From NCBI RefSeq assembly GCF_000011365.1, contig NC_004463.1:7426001-7490000 (forward strand): DNA of 64,000 bases. Direction: 5' to 3'. The position numbers and the translations under genes are program-made. Source of the DNA: Bradyrhizobium diazoefficiens USDA 110. Its GTDB lineage: Bacteria > Pseudomonadota > Alphaproteobacteria > Rhizobiales > Xanthobacteraceae. Below, piece after piece: positions 45,140 through 55,039 of the stretch; positions within the stretch are counted from its first letter, which is position 1; the number at the start of each line of letters is the position of its first letter. The notes below the pieces were generated by a model. The model did no database searches and was not told the DNA's origin. It saw only the letters and a program-made list of their open reading frames with translations.

Positions 45140-46024
45140 ATGGCCCCCCGCGCCTATTGGAAGGGAACGTTGAAGCTGTCGCTGGTCAGCTGCCCGGTCG
45201 TGCTCTATCCCGCAACGACCGCCGCGGAGAAGACCCGGTTTCACATGATCAACCGCGAAACCGGCAATCGCCTCAAGCAGCAAATGGTCGATTCGGAAAC
45301 CGGCGACGTCGTCGAGAGCGACCAGAAGGGACGCGGCTACGAGCTGCGCAAGGGCAAATATGTCGAGATCGAACCGGAGGAGCTCGAGGCGGTCCAGATC
45401 GAGAGCAACCACACCATCGACATTGAGAGCTTCGTGCCGAGCGACGAGATCGACCAGCGCTACCTGGACCATCCCTATTACATCGCACCAGACGGCAAGG
45501 CCGCAATCGACGCCTTTGCTGTGATCCGCGACGCCATGAAGGACCAGGAGCGCGTCGCGCTCGCAAAAATCGTGCTTACCAACCGCGAGCATGTCATGGC
45601 GATCGAGCCGCTCGGCAAGGGCCTGCTCGGCACCACGCTGCGCTATCCTTATGAGCTCCGCGACGAGGACCAGTTCTTCGACGACATCAAGAGCCCGAAG
45701 ATCACCAGGGACATGGTCGAGCTCGCCGGTCACATCCTGCACACCAAGGCTGCGCATTTCGATCCGAGCAAGTTCAAGGACCAGTACGAGACCGCGCTGA
45801 AGGCGCTGGTGAAGCGGAAGGCGAGCGGCAAGACGATCGAGCTGCCGGAGCCGGAGGAGCGGCCGAGCAATGTCGTCAGCCTGATGGATGCGCTGAAGCA
45901 GAGCCTGAGGGGGCGCGGCGGGGGACGGCCGTCGGCCAAGTCGCATGGACGACGGACGACAGGACGGGGACGAGCCGCGAAGAAGGTGCACCGGTCGACG
46001 GCGCGACAGAGGAAGGCGGGTTAG
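45140..46024 (+). CDS. ku: Ku DNA end-binding protein
   Basis: 294 residues from ATG 45140 ([24 protein letters not shown]), the standard bacterial Ku opening; an upstream alternative would add 13 residues but overlaps the promoter region. The Ku core covers about 1-255; the tail is basic ([20 protein letters not shown]...), as in Ku proteins that bind DNA ends and recruit LigD. Divergent partner of ligD. Confidence 0.93.
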   Translation: MAPRAYWKGTLKLSLVSCPVVLYPATTAAEKTRFHMINRETGNRLKQQMVDSETGDVVESDQKGRGYELRKGKYVEIEPEELEAVQIESNHTIDIESFVPSDEIDQRYLDHPYYIAPDGKAAIDAFAVIRDAMKDQERVALAKIVLTNREHVMAIEPLGKGLLGTTLRYPYELRDEDQFFDDIKSPKITRDMVELAGHILHTKAAHFDPSKFKDQYETALKALVKRKASGKTIELPEPEERPSNVVSLMDALKQSLRGRGGGRPSAKSHGRRTTGRGRAAKKVHRSTARQRKAG

Positions 46025-46027
46025 CTT

Positions 46028-46128
46028 GTCATTCCGGGGCGCCTCGAAGAGGCGAACTATGGTGCGCAATTGCGCACCTAAGAATCTCGAGGTTCCGGGT
46101 TCGATGCTTCGCATCGCCCCGGAACGAC
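46028..46128 (+). repeat. 101-bp interspersed repeat, copy A
   Basis: Identical at 98 of 101 positions to the reverse complement of 50238-50338. It contains internal palindromes, GCGCCTCGAAGAGGCG and GGTGCGCAATTGCGCACC. It lies between the convergent ku and kdpE genes, where it can form terminator-like hairpins. The two copies bracket kdpE-kdpD-kdpC in inverted orientation. Confidence 0.85.
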
Positions 46129-46135
46129 GGCTTAA

Positions 46136-46825
46136 TCAATCCCCCGCCTTCAGGCGGTACCCGATCCCCGTCTCCGTCAGCACATATTGCGGCCGTTCCG
46201 GATCGGCTTCGATTTTCTGGCGGAGCTGGCGGACGTAGACGCGGAGATATTGCGCGTCGGTCAGTTCGTCCCAGAGCTCCTTGAGCAGGAAGCGGTGGGT
46301 CAGCACCTTGCCGGCATGCTGCACCAGCACGCGCAGGAGGTCGTACTCCTTCGGCGACAGCTTGACCTCGCGCTCGCCGACCTTGACGATGCGGCGGACG
46401 AGATCGACGGAGAGATCGCCGGTGCGGAATATCGGTCGCTCGCCCTGGACCTGGAGCTGGTGCCGCAGCGCGGCGCGCAGACGCGCCAGCAGCTCGTCCA
46501 TGCCGAACGGCTTGGTCAAATAGTCGTCGGCGCCGAGATCGAGCGCCTGCACCTTGCCGGCCTCGTCGCCCCGGCTCGACAGCACCACGATCGGCACGGC
46601 TTCGTTGCGGGCCCGGATGGTACGGAGCAGCTCGTGGCCCTGGATGTCGGGCAGGCCGAGATCGAGGATGATCAGCGCAGGCTCCTCGGTGAGCTTCTCC
46701 AGCGCAATCTTGCCGTTTGACGCTTCCAGGATCTCATAGCCCTGCGTCGTCAGCCCCATCCGCAGCAATTTGCGGATCGGTGGCTCGTCGTCGATGACCA
46801 GAACCTTGATCGGGGCGGCACTCAT
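46136..46825 (-). CDS. kdpE: Two-component response regulator KdpE
   Basis: 229 residues. Receiver domain with KVLVIDDEPPIRKLLRMGL, phosphoacceptor Asp in LIILDLGLPDIQG and the conserved Lys in GADDYLTKPFG. OmpR/PhoB-type winged helix at the C-terminus (VKLSPKEYDLLRVLVQHAGKV, DAQYLRVYVRQLRQKIE). OmpR-type regulators bind direct repeats spaced about 11 bp. It overlaps kdpD by four bases and is the last gene of kdpFABCDE. Confidence 0.95.
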   Translation of the reverse strand: MSAAPIKVLVIDDEPPIRKLLRMGLTTQGYEILEASNGKIALEKLTEEPALIILDLGLPDIQGHELLRTIRARNEAVPIVVLSSRGDEAGKVQALDLGADDYLTKPFGMDELLARLRAALRHQLQVQGERPIFRTGDLSVDLVRRIVKVGEREVKLSPKEYDLLRVLVQHAGKVLTHRFLLKELWDELTDAQYLRVYVRQLRQKIEADPERPQYVLTETGIGYRLKAGD

Positions 46826-49545
46826 GCGGCGGTATCCAATGCGTGGGTCTGTGCCGGAACGGGCAAACGGATGGTGAGGACCGCGCCGCTCCGGTCGCTG
46901 CGGTTGGCGGCCGAGATCGTGCCATGCATTGCCTCGACGAAGCCGCGGGAAATGGCGAGCCCGAGCCCGGTGCCGGGACGAACGTGATCGCCCTTCTGCA
47001 CGCGATAGAACTTGTCGAACACGCTCTCGACCTCGTCCGGCGGAATACCGCTCCCCTCGTCGGCGATCTGGAGCACCACTTGATCTCGCTCGCGCTGGCT
47101 CTTGATCGAGATCGTCGTCTCCGCCGGCGAATACTTCGCGGCGTTGTCGAGCAGGTTGAACAGCACCTGCTCGAACAACACGGCATCCAGCTGGAGCATC
47201 GGCAGATCGGCGGCCAGCACCAGCTCCACCTTGTGCGCCGTGAGGATCTTGGCTGCCCGCCGGAGTGCGCTGCCGACGATCTCACTAAGATCATGCAGCG
47301 CCGTGTTGGGCACGATGGCGCCGGATTCGAGCTTCGTCATGTCGAGCAGATTGGCGATGAAACGGTTGAGTCGCTCGGACTCGTCGATCACGGTGGCCAG
47401 CAGGTCGCGCTTCTCGGTGTCGGACAAGGCACCTGCCAGATCGCGCATCGTGGAGGCGGCCCCCAACACGGAGGCGAGCGGCGTCTTGAGGTCATGCGAA
47501 ATCGACGTCAGCAGTGCCGAGCGCAGCCGCTCGGATTCGACGGTGCGCTTGACGCGGTCCATGTCCTCGACCAGCAGCACGCGCTCGATCGCGAGCGCGC
47601 CCTGGTCGACCAGCGCGTCCAGCAGCCGGCGCTGGTCCGGCGTCAGCAACGGGCCGGTACGGTCGTTGTCGATGCCGATCACCCCGATCGGGCCGCGGCC
47701 GGTGCGCATCGGCAGGAACAGCCGTTTCGCACCCGGCAGCGTGTCCGAGCCGCGACCGGCTGGGCGATCATTGCTCCAGGCCCAGTTGGCGGCGGCAAGG
47801 TCCGCCTGGTCGAGCTGGTCCTCCGGCGGATAGCCGGACTTCACCGTGAGCAGCCCATCCTCCGGCAGCAACAGCACCACGCGCACCTTCAGCATCAGCG
47901 CGATCTGATAGGCCGTCGCCCACAAGACGTCGTCGAGCGTGGCGGTGCCGGCAAGCTTGCGGCTGAAAGCATAGAGCTGCTCGGTGGTCCTGATCCGGCC
48001 GATCGCGGTGTCGGCCTGCGTGCGCACGCGCGCGGCGACATTGGAGACGATCATCGCCACCACCATGAACAGGACAAAGGCGGCGACGTTGGTCGGATCG
48101 GTGATCGTGAAGGTGTAGATCGGCGGCAGGAAGAAGAAATTATAGGACAGCGAGGCCGCGACGGTGGCGAGCAGCGACGGCCACAGGCCATAGCGGACCG
48201 CGACCGCCACCACGGCCGTGAGCAGCACGAGGTCCACGTTCTCGATGCCGAACCTCGGCTGAATCAGCTCGGCAGCGCCGAGGCCGATCAGCACGATGCC
48301 GAGCGCCTTCAGATAGGGCAGCGGATCGAACGGCTCCGTCCGCGCCGCGGTCTGCACCGCGGTCTTGGGCGCCGCCTCGCCCGGCACATCGTCGCCGGCG
48401 ATGACATGAACCGTGATATTGCCGGCACGGCGCACCAGGTCATGCACGACCGAGCCGCGCGTGATCTCGAACCAGCGCGAGCGCGTCGACTTTCCGATCA
48501 CGATCTGGGTGACGTTGTTGCCCTGCGCGAAATTGACGACGTCGTCGGCGATGCGGCGGCCGACCGCGGGAATCGTCAGTGCCTCGCCGCCCAAGGCTTC
48601 GGCGAGCCGCAGCGTGTCGGCGAGCCGGTCGCGCTCGTCATCGGAAAGCTGGAGGGAGCGCCGCGTCTCGATCGAAATCGCGGTAAACGGCGCATGCAGC
48701 CGGTCGGCCAGCCGCTTGGTGTAGCGCACGAGGCCGGCGGCGCGCGGATCCTCGCTGACGCAGACGAGAATACGCTCGCCCGCGGCCCAGGGGCCGGCGA
48801 TGGCGTTCGCCTGCATGTGGGTGAGGAGCTGCTCGTCGACCCGTTCGGCTGTCCGCCGCAAAGCGAGCTCGCGCAGCGCGGTCAGATTGCCCGGCGAGAA
48901 ATAATGCTCCAGCGCCCGCTCGGCCTGCCTGGGGACGTAAACCTTGCCTTCTCTGAGCCGCTGGATCAGGTCGTCGGGCGTGAGGTCGATCAGCTCGATC
49001 GCATCCGCGCGGTCGAACACCGAGTCCGGCACCGTCTCGCGCACCCGGACATGGGTGATCTGGGCGACGACGTCGTTCAGGCTCTCGGTGTGCTGGATGT
49101 TGACGGCGGTGTAGACGTCGATGCCGTGGGAGAGCAGCTCCTCGACGTCGAGATAGCGCTTGGGATGGCGGCTGCCGGCCGCGTTGGTGTGGGCGAGCTC
49201 GTCGACCAGCGCGATTTGCGGCCGGCGCGCGATCACGGCGTCGAGGTCCATCTCCTCGATCGTCTGGCCGCGGTAGTCGAGCCTCTTGCGCGGGACGACT
49301 TCGAGCCCCCGCACCAGCGCCTCGGTCTCGGCGCGGCCATGGGTCTCGACGAAGCCGACCACGACGTCGATGCCGGCCTTGCGCTTGGCATGGGCGCTTT
49401 GCAGCATCTCGTAGGTCTTGCCGACGCCCGGGGCCGCGCCGACGAAAATCTTCAGCTTGCCGCTCGCGCTTTCCTCCCGGCGCGCGGCTTCCAGCAGTGC
49501 CTCGGGAGACGGACGTTGTTCGGAATCGCGGCGCTCTCGGACCAT
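46822..49545 (-). CDS. kdpD: K+-sensing histidine kinase KdpD
   Basis: 907 residues, full length. N-terminal KdpD domain with Walker A GAAPGVGKTYEML; a universal-stress-like domain (about 250-370); four membrane helices around 400-500 (ALGIVLIGLGAAELI, VVAVAVRYGLWPSLLATVAASLSYNFFF region); a GAF-like region; then HisKA with SISHDLKTPLASVLGAAS and an ATPase domain (LLDNAAKY, DEGSGIPPDEVESVF, GTGLGLAISRGFVEAMHG). Senses K+ limitation or ionic stress and phosphorylates KdpE. Confidence 0.95.
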   Translation of the reverse strand: MVRERRDSEQRPSPEALLEAARREESASGKLKIFVGAAPGVGKTYEMLQSAHAKRKAGIDVVVGFVETHGRAETEALVRGLEVVPRKRLDYRGQTIEEMDLDAVIARRPQIALVDELAHTNAAGSRHPKRYLDVEELLSHGIDVYTAVNIQHTESLNDVVAQITHVRVRETVPDSVFDRADAIELIDLTPDDLIQRLREGKVYVPRQAERALEHYFSPGNLTALRELALRRTAERVDEQLLTHMQANAIAGPWAAGERILVCVSEDPRAAGLVRYTKRLADRLHAPFTAISIETRRSLQLSDDERDRLADTLRLAEALGGEALTIPAVGRRIADDVVNFAQGNNVTQIVIGKSTRSRWFEITRGSVVHDLVRRAGNITVHVIAGDDVPGEAAPKTAVQTAARTEPFDPLPYLKALGIVLIGLGAAELIQPRFGIENVDLVLLTAVVAVAVRYGLWPSLLATVAASLSYNFFFLPPIYTFTITDPTNVAAFVLFMVVAMIVSNVAARVRTQADTAIGRIRTTEQLYAFSRKLAGTATLDDVLWATAYQIALMLKVRVVLLLPEDGLLTVKSGYPPEDQLDQADLAAANWAWSNDRPAGRGSDTLPGAKRLFLPMRTGRGPIGVIGIDNDRTGPLLTPDQRRLLDALVDQGALAIERVLLVEDMDRVKRTVESERLRSALLTSISHDLKTPLASVLGAASTMRDLAGALSDTEKRDLLATVIDESERLNRFIANLLDMTKLESGAIVPNTALHDLSEIVGSALRRAAKILTAHKVELVLAADLPMLQLDAVLFEQVLFNLLDNAAKYSPAETTISIKSQRERDQVVLQIADEGSGIPPDEVESVFDKFYRVQKGDHVRPGTGLGLAISRGFVEAMHGTISAANRSDRSGAVLTIRLPVPAQTHALDTAA

Positions 49546-49585
49546 TTTGCCAATATAATCATCTGCGCACCGGGAGCCTAGACCG

Positions 49586-50191
49586 CTACTTGGCGGCGGC
49601 GCGATCGAGCGCGAGATTCAACGCCAATACGTTAACGCGCGGTTCGCCAAGCAGGCCGAGCAGACGGCCCTGGACGTTGGAAGCCACAAGCTGCTTCACC
49701 GCCTCTTCCGGCATATTCCGGGCCTTGGCAACGCGCGGCACCTGGAATTGCGCGGCTTCCGGCGAGATATCCGGATCGAGGCCGCTGGCAGAGGTGGTGA
49801 CGAGGTCGACCGGCACGGCCGCGTTCGGATTCTCCGCTTTCAGCTTGTCCACGTCTTCCTTCAACCGGTCGGCCAGCGCCTTGCTGGTCGGGCCGAGATT
49901 GGAGCCGCCCGAGTTGGCGGCGTTGTAGGGCGCCGAGACGGTCTTGGTCGAATCATTCGGGTCCGGCGCCAGGGTCGCCGAGGGGCGGCCGTGGAAATAT
50001 TTGTCGTCCTTGAACTCCTGCCCGATCAGGGCGGAGCCGATCACCTTGCCATCCTTCTCGATCAGGCTGCCTTGCGCCTGGGCGGGAAAGAGCATGCCCG
50101 CGATGCCGGTCATGGCGAGCGGATAGGCCAGGCCCGTGATGGCGGTGAGCACCAGCAGGAGGACGATGGCGGGGCGGATTTCTCTGAGCAT
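49586..50191 (-). CDS. kdpC: K+-transporting ATPase subunit C
   Basis: 201 residues. One N-terminal helix ([35 protein letters not shown]), then the periplasmic domain with [42 protein letters not shown] and [13 protein letters not shown], all KdpC hallmarks. Separated from kdpB by 177 bases filled largely by a 101-bp repeat, an unusual gap in this operon. Confidence 0.95.
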   Translation of the reverse strand: MLREIRPAIVLLLVLTAITGLAYPLAMTGIAGMLFPAQAQGSLIEKDGKVIGSALIGQEFKDDKYFHGRPSATLAPDPNDSTKTVSAPYNAANSGGSNLGPTSKALADRLKEDVDKLKAENPNAAVPVDLVTTSASGLDPDISPEAAQFQVPRVAKARNMPEEAVKQLVASNVQGRLLGLLGEPRVNVLALNLALDRAAAK

Positions 50192-50237
50192 GTTAGGTCT
50201 CCGGTTATTTCGTCATTGCGGGCGAAGCATCTCTGTC

Positions 50238-50338
50238 GTCGTTCCGGGGCGATGCAAGGCATCGAACCCGGAACCTCGAGATTCTCAGGTGCGCAATTGC
50301 GCACCATAGTTCGCCTCTTCGAGGCGCCCCGGAATGAC
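50238..50338 (-). repeat. 101-bp interspersed repeat, copy B (inside the kdp operon)
   Basis: Reverse complement of 46028-46128 with three mismatches. It sits in the kdpB-kdpC gap, within what should be one transcript. The RNA would fold into strong hairpins (GGTGCGC-AATT-GCGCACC and others), which could pause, terminate or process the message before kdpCDE. Confidence 0.85.
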
Positions 50339-50368
50339 AGAGAGAATTTGCTCCTCGCATGACAACGA

Positions 50369-52480
50369 TCAGGCCAGGTGCAAGGCGACGACGACGAGGT
50401 CGATCGCCTTGATTCCGATGAAGGGAATGACGATGCCGCCAAGCCCGTAGATCAGCAGGTTACGTCGCAACAGTGCGCCGGCCCCGACGGCGCGGTAGGC
50501 GACGCCCTTCAGCGCGAGCGGAATCAGCGCGATGATGACAAGCGCGTTGAAGATGATCGCCGACAGGATGGCGCTCTGCGGGCTCGACAGGTTCATGACG
50601 TTGAGCACGTTGAGCTGCGGGTAGAACGCCAAGAACATCGCCGGGATGATCGCAAAGTATTTTGCGACGTCGTTGGCGATCGAGAAGGTCGTCAGCGCGC
50701 CGCGCGTCATCAGCAGCTGTTTGCCGATCTCGACCACTTCGATCAGCTTGGTCGGGTTGGAATCGAGATCGACCATGTTGCCGGCCTCGCGGGCCGCCTG
50801 CGTGCCGGTGTTCATGGCGACGCCGACATCGGCCTGGGCGAGCGCCGGCGCGTCATTGGTGCCGTCGCCGCACATCGCCACCAGCTTGCCCTTGGCCTGC
50901 TCGTCGCGGATCAGCTTGAGCTTGTCCTCGGGGGTTGCCTGCGCCAGGAAATCGTCGACGCCGGCTTCCGCCGCGATCGCGGCGGCCGTCATCGGGTTGT
51001 CGCCGGTGATCATGATGGTGCGGATGCCCATGCGGCGCAGCTCGGCAAAGCGCTCGCGGATGCCGCCCTTGACGATATCCTTGAGCTGGATGACGCCGAG
51101 CAGCTTGCCGTCCTTCGCGACGGCCAGCGGCGTGCCGCCGGCTTTCGAGATCTCGTCGGCGATGATCTGGATCTCGCGGCCGACCTCCGAGAGCTCCGCA
51201 GGCTGGATCGCGCGGGCGGTGTTGCCGGAGGCAACGGCCAGAGGCGCGCCGCCGCCGACATAGTTGAGCATGGCATCGACCGCGCCCTTGCGCACCGACG
51301 AGCCGCCGGCATCGACGCCGCTCATGCGGGTCTGCGCCGTGAACGGGATGAAGGTTGCCCCGAGCTCGGCCATGTCGCGGCCGCGGATGCCATACTTCTC
51401 CTTCGCCAGCACGACGATGGAGCGGCCTTCCGGCGTCTCGTCGGCGAGCGAGGCGAGCTGAGCCGCGTCCGCCAGCTCCTGCTCGGTGACGCCGCGAACG
51501 GGGCGGAACGCGGTCGCCTGACGATTGCCGAGCGTGATCGTTCCGGTCTTGTCGAGCAGCAGCGTGTCGACGTCGCCGGCCGCCTCGACGGCGCGGCCCG
51601 ACATCGCCAGCACGTTGAAGCGCACCAGGCGGTCCATGCCGGCAATGCCGATCGCCGACAGCAGCGCACCGATCGTAGTCGGGATCAGCGTCACGAACAG
51701 CGCGACCAGCACGACTACCGAGATCGAGCCGCCGGCATAGGCCGCATAGCTCGGAATCGTGACGGTGGCGAACACGAAGATGATGGTGAGGCCGGCGAGC
51801 AGGATGTTGAGCGCGATCTCGTTCGGCGTCTTCTGACGCTCGGCGCCCTCGACCAGCTTGATCATGCGATCGATGAAGGTCGAGCCCTGCGCGGCGGTGA
51901 TGCGGACGCGGATCCAGTCCGACAGCACCTGCGTGCCGCCCGTCACCGCCGAGCGGTCGCCACCTGACTCGCGGATGACGGGCGCGGATTCGCCGGTGAT
52001 GGCGGCCTCGTTGACGGAGGCGACGCCCTCGATCACCTCGCCGTCGGAGGGAATGGTGTCCCCCGCTTCGACCAGCACGATGTCGCCGACCTTCAGGCTC
52101 GTGCCCGGAACCAGCTTTGCCTGGCCGGTGCCGGTGAGCAGCTTGGCCTGGCTCTCGGTGCGGGTCTTGCGCAGCGATTCAGCCTGCGCCTTGCCGCGGC
52201 CTTCGGCGACCGCCTCGGCGAAGTTCGCAAACAGCACGGTGAACCAGAGCCAGAGGATGATCTGGAACGTGAAGCCGAGATTCGCGCCGCTGGTGACGAG
52301 ATCGCGCAGGAAGATCACGGTGGTGAGCGCGGCCACGATCTCGACCACGAACATCACGGGATTCTTCACCATCAGTCGCGGGTCGAGCTTGGTGAAGGAG
52401 GCGCGGATCGCGGGCACTACGATCCTGGGATCGAGCATCGCCGATACGGCAGCACGTTTTTGCAGTTTCATCGTATCCAT
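50369..52480 (-). CDS. kdpB: K+-transporting P-type ATPase subunit B
   Basis: 703 residues from ATG 52480, preceded by GGAG; an upstream GTG at 52489 is possible. P-type ATPase motifs: [18 protein letters not shown], phosphorylation [20 protein letters not shown], and the hinge [44 protein letters not shown] in successive segments. It energises the KdpA channel with ATP hydrolysis. Confidence 0.96.
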   Translation of the reverse strand: MDTMKLQKRAAVSAMLDPRIVVPAIRASFTKLDPRLMVKNPVMFVVEIVAALTTVIFLRDLVTSGANLGFTFQIILWLWFTVLFANFAEAVAEGRGKAQAESLRKTRTESQAKLLTGTGQAKLVPGTSLKVGDIVLVEAGDTIPSDGEVIEGVASVNEAAITGESAPVIRESGGDRSAVTGGTQVLSDWIRVRITAAQGSTFIDRMIKLVEGAERQKTPNEIALNILLAGLTIIFVFATVTIPSYAAYAGGSISVVVLVALFVTLIPTTIGALLSAIGIAGMDRLVRFNVLAMSGRAVEAAGDVDTLLLDKTGTITLGNRQATAFRPVRGVTEQELADAAQLASLADETPEGRSIVVLAKEKYGIRGRDMAELGATFIPFTAQTRMSGVDAGGSSVRKGAVDAMLNYVGGGAPLAVASGNTARAIQPAELSEVGREIQIIADEISKAGGTPLAVAKDGKLLGVIQLKDIVKGGIRERFAELRRMGIRTIMITGDNPMTAAAIAAEAGVDDFLAQATPEDKLKLIRDEQAKGKLVAMCGDGTNDAPALAQADVGVAMNTGTQAAREAGNMVDLDSNPTKLIEVVEIGKQLLMTRGALTTFSIANDVAKYFAIIPAMFLAFYPQLNVLNVMNLSSPQSAILSAIIFNALVIIALIPLALKGVAYRAVGAGALLRRNLLIYGLGGIVIPFIGIKAIDLVVVALHLA

Positions 52481-52507
52481 GGAGGTCACTCCAAACCAAT
52501 CGGAAGA

Positions 52508-52539
52508 TTGTCGATCAGAAGACTTGTCGATCAGAAGAC
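52508..52539 (-). repeat. 16-bp tandem duplication at the kdpA stop
   Basis: TTGTCGATCAGAAGAC occurs twice in a row (52508-52523 and 52524-52539). The second copy contains the kdpA stop codon and last codons. A slippage event that duplicated the gene end without changing the protein. Confidence 0.8.
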
Positions 52540-54234
52540 TTGGCCGGCATTCATCGCGAGGTGCTCGACGATGGGGCCGAGTGCGAGGGCCGGGAAGAAC
52601 GTCAAGCCGCCGATGATCAGGATGACGCCGACGACAAGGCCGACGAACAGCCCGCCCGTGGTCGGGAAGGTGCCCGCCGACGGAGGGATCGATTTCTTGG
52701 CGGCGAGCGAGCCCGCGATCGCCATCGCCGGAACGATCATGAAGAAGCGGCCGACGAACATCGCGCTTGCCAGCGTGAGGTTGTAGAACAGGGTGTTACC
52801 GGTCAGGCCCGCGAAGGCCGAGCCGTTGTTGCCGGTCGCCGACGTGAAGGCATAGAGCACCTCGGTGAAACCGTGCGGGCCGGCATTCGCCATGGAGGCA
52901 ACCGCCGCCGGATAGACCACACCGACCGCGGTCCAGCCGAGATACATCAGTGGCAGCACCAGGATCGCGAGCATCGCCATCTTGACCTCGCGCGCCTCGA
53001 TCTTCTTGCCGACATATTCCGGCGTGCGGCCGACCATCAGGCCGGCCACGAAGATCGCGAGCACGACGAACAGCAGCATGCCGTAGAGGCCTGCGCCGAC
53101 GCCGCCGACGATGATCTCGCCGAGCTGCATGTTAATCAGCGGAATCATGCCGCCGAGCGCGGTAAAGCTGTCATGCATGGCGTTGACGGCGCCGCACGAG
53201 GCGGCCGTCGTGATCACGGCGAACAGCGAGGACGCGACGAGGCCGAAGCGAACCTCCTTGCCTTCCATGTTGCCGCCGGTCAGGCCCAGCGCATGCATGG
53301 TAGAGGTGCCGTTGGCTTCCGCCCAGTAGGTGACCGCGACACCGGCGACGAAAAGCACGCCCATCACGGCGAGGATCGCCCAGCCCTGGCGCTGGTTGCC
53401 GACCATGCGGCCAAACACGTTGGTGAGCGCAGCCCCGAGCGCGAAGATCGACAGCATCTGCACGAAGTTCGACAGCGCGGTCGGGTTCTCGAAGGGATGC
53501 GCGGCGTTGGCGTTGAAGAAGCCGCCGCCATTGGTGCCAAGCATCTTGATCGCGACCTGCGAGGCGACCGGGCCGACCGCGATGGTCTGCTTGGCGCCTT
53601 CGAGCGTGGTGGCCTCGACATAGTCGCCGAGCGTCTGCGGAATGCCCTGCCAGACCAGGAACAGCGTGTAGACGACGCAGATCGGCAGCAACACGTAGAG
53701 GGTACAGCGCGTCACGTCGACCCAGAAATTGCCGACCGTGCGCACCGAGGCGCGCGAGAAGCCGCGAATCAGGGCCATCGCCAGCGCGATGCCGGTGGCC
53801 GCCGACAGGAAGTTCTGGTGCGTCAGGCCGAGCATCTGCACGAGATAGGACAGCGTGCTCTCGCCGCCGTAGTTCTGCCAGTTGGTGTTGGTGATGAAGG
53901 AGATCGCGGTATTGAAGGAGAGATCCTGCGCCACCGCCGACTGCCCGGCCGGATTGAAGGGCAGCACGGCCTGGAGCCGCATCACGCCGTAGATGACCAG
54001 GAAGCCGCCGACATGGAACAGCAGCATGGCGACCGTGTAGGTCAGCCAATGCTGCTCGCGCCTCTCATCGACGCCAGAGATCCAGTAGATCCCGGCTTCG
54101 ATCGGACGCAGCACCGGCGACAGGAAGGTCCGCTCGCCGTTGAACACGCGCGTCATGTACCAGCCGAGCGGCTTGGTCAGCGCGACGATAATGACGCAGA
54201 AAAGAATGATCTGGAGCCAACCGATCATGGTCAT
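52531..54234 (-). CDS. kdpA: K+-transporting ATPase subunit A
   Basis: 567 residues, about ten membrane helices. Selectivity-filter-like regions are visible: [49 protein letters not shown] and [14 protein letters not shown]. It forms the K+ channel-like translocation subunit of the Kdp pump. The stop lies in a 16-bp tandem repeat. Confidence 0.96.
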   Translation of the reverse strand: MTMIGWLQIILFCVIIVALTKPLGWYMTRVFNGERTFLSPVLRPIEAGIYWISGVDERREQHWLTYTVAMLLFHVGGFLVIYGVMRLQAVLPFNPAGQSAVAQDLSFNTAISFITNTNWQNYGGESTLSYLVQMLGLTHQNFLSAATGIALAMALIRGFSRASVRTVGNFWVDVTRCTLYVLLPICVVYTLFLVWQGIPQTLGDYVEATTLEGAKQTIAVGPVASQVAIKMLGTNGGGFFNANAAHPFENPTALSNFVQMLSIFALGAALTNVFGRMVGNQRQGWAILAVMGVLFVAGVAVTYWAEANGTSTMHALGLTGGNMEGKEVRFGLVASSLFAVITTAASCGAVNAMHDSFTALGGMIPLINMQLGEIIVGGVGAGLYGMLLFVVLAIFVAGLMVGRTPEYVGKKIEAREVKMAMLAILVLPLMYLGWTAVGVVYPAAVASMANAGPHGFTEVLYAFTSATGNNGSAFAGLTGNTLFYNLTLASAMFVGRFFMIVPAMAIAGSLAAKKSIPPSAGTFPTTGGLFVGLVVGVILIIGGLTFFPALALGPIVEHLAMNAGQVF

Positions 54235-54238
54235 GGCA

Positions 54239-54343
54239 TTAACCCTTCAGGCTTTGTGTCCGGCGCAAGAGCGGCAGGAGCAGCGCAAGCAGGCCCGCGA
54301 CGAGTGCGACGTCCGCCAGCAGCAATTCGGCAAGCAGCAGCAC
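54239..54343 (-). CDS. Possible hydrophobic microprotein between kdpF and kdpA
   Basis: A 34-codon frame from a GTG three bases after the kdpF stop, ending four bases before the kdpA start. The product would begin [27 protein letters not shown], a single membrane helix, with a basic tail. Tight packing and composition suggest a real Kdp accessory peptide; there is no clear ribosome-binding site and no family that I recognise. Confidence 0.42.
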   Translation of the reverse strand: MLLLAELLLADVALVAGLLALLLPLLRRTQSLKG

Positions 54344-54346
54344 GGT

Positions 54347-54448
54347 TCAGAACCGCTCGGGCCGCAGCAGTGCATAAGTGAGGTAGAACAGGAGGCCGAA
54401 CGAGACGGCACCGGCGAGCGCATAATCGAAGATCATGGTGTGCTCCAT
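54347..54448 (-). CDS. kdpF: K+-transporting ATPase subunit F
   Basis: 33 residues from ATG 54448, or 29 from ATG 54436 (MIFDYALAGAVSFGLLFYLTYALLRPERF). One membrane helix followed by Y-A-L-L-R-P-E-R-F, equivalent to the Y-A-L-I-x-A-E-x-F ending of KdpF. The upper start overlaps the stop of the preceding micro-ORF (TGATG), favouring coupled translation. KdpF stabilises the Kdp complex in E. coli. Confidence 0.82.
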   Translation of the reverse strand: MEHTMIFDYALAGAVSFGLLFYLTYALLRPERF

Positions 54449-54531
54449 CACAGCCGTTCGCAGGCGTAGGTGTAGCCGATCGCGAGGGCAAAGAAGACGA
54501 AGCCCAGCGCCAGCATCAGAATGTCCATCAT
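54448..54531 (-). CDS. Leading microprotein of the kdp operon
   Basis: 27 residues (MMDILMLALGFVFFALAIGYTYACERL) with a good GAGGAG site 8 bases upstream. A single membrane helix ending in a Y-x-C-E-x-L tail. It is coupled to kdpF by a TGATG overlap. Probably a Kdp-associated small membrane protein; I recognise the type from rhizobial kdp operons but not a function. Confidence 0.7.
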   Translation of the reverse strand: MMDILMLALGFVFFALAIGYTYACERL

Positions 54532-54654
54532 GGCGATACTCCTCAATGCGAGACGATCTCCGGCATTGCCCGCCGGCGGGCCGCTTGCTGCGAGCGAATG
54601 CAACACGTGTCTCTCCCGGCCGGGAAACGTCACCGCGCCGAAGTGCCACCGCGC

Positions 54655-54705
54655 ACATAGGTTTTCGAGATGAGGCCTATGGCGACGTTATAGGAATCTC
54701 ATAAA
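54655..54705 (-). promoter_or_regulatory. kdp promoter module: 11-bp direct repeat plus CTCG
   Basis: Minus strand: TTATGA at 54704-54699 and CTATAA at 54693-54688, half-sites 11 bases apart, then CTCG at 54669-54666 (24 bases after the second half-site) and a possible -10, CCTATG, at 54661-54656. Ends 124 bases before the first kdp micro-ORF. Three further copies face the small genes to the right. The geometry is that of OmpR/PhoB-family activation next to a -35; KdpE is the obvious candidate. Confidence 0.68.
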
Positions 54706-54929
54706 GGCCGGCCCGTCGTAGCCGCCGGCCGTACGACACGGACGACGCATTCCAGGCGATCGTTCCAGGCAGGCCGCGCAGCGACGCGATCCACCAACGC
54801 TTTCGCCTCCCGTTGTTACGGCGGGCCGGCGCCGAGGTCTTTTCAAAAAGCCCTGCTTCTATAAGCCTCCACCTACGACCGAGACGGCAGGCGAGGATCT
54901 GTCGGTCTTACACGGAAGAATCCGGGCAC

Positions 54930-54978
54930 TTATGAAATCCCTATATCTCTCGCCCGATCCCCATCTCGTTTTCAAATG
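54930..54978 (+). promoter_or_regulatory. Promoter module copy 2, facing the 155-residue gene
   Basis: TTATGA at 54930-54935 and CTATAT at 54941-54946 (11 bases apart), CTCG at 54965-54968, possible -10 TCAAAT at 54972-54977. It ends 62 bases before the start codon at 55040. The 508-base stretch 54532-55039 has no gene I can support; it holds this module, the opposing kdp module and GC-rich spacer. Confidence 0.66.
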
Positions 54979-55039
54979 CCCTCCCGGCCATCTTGGCAAT
55001 GCCGGCCGACTGACCGACGCCAACTCCGGGAGGCCTGAC

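Noticed and set aside
8101..50338. The scattered CG-rich palindromes considered as CRISPR repeats or insertion-sequence ends.
   Set aside because: They occur singly in intergenic gaps, with no regular spacers, no cas genes, no transposase and no target duplications.
54841..54866. TTTTCA...TATAAG as a sigma-70 promoter in the gap before the small-gene cluster.
   Set aside because: The spacer is only 14 bases, and the better-supported module lies 65 bases further on.
54932..55039. N-terminal extension of the 155-residue protein from ATG 54932.
   Set aside because: The ATG lies inside the promoter module and has no ribosome-binding site. The ATG at 55040 has a good GGGAGG site.
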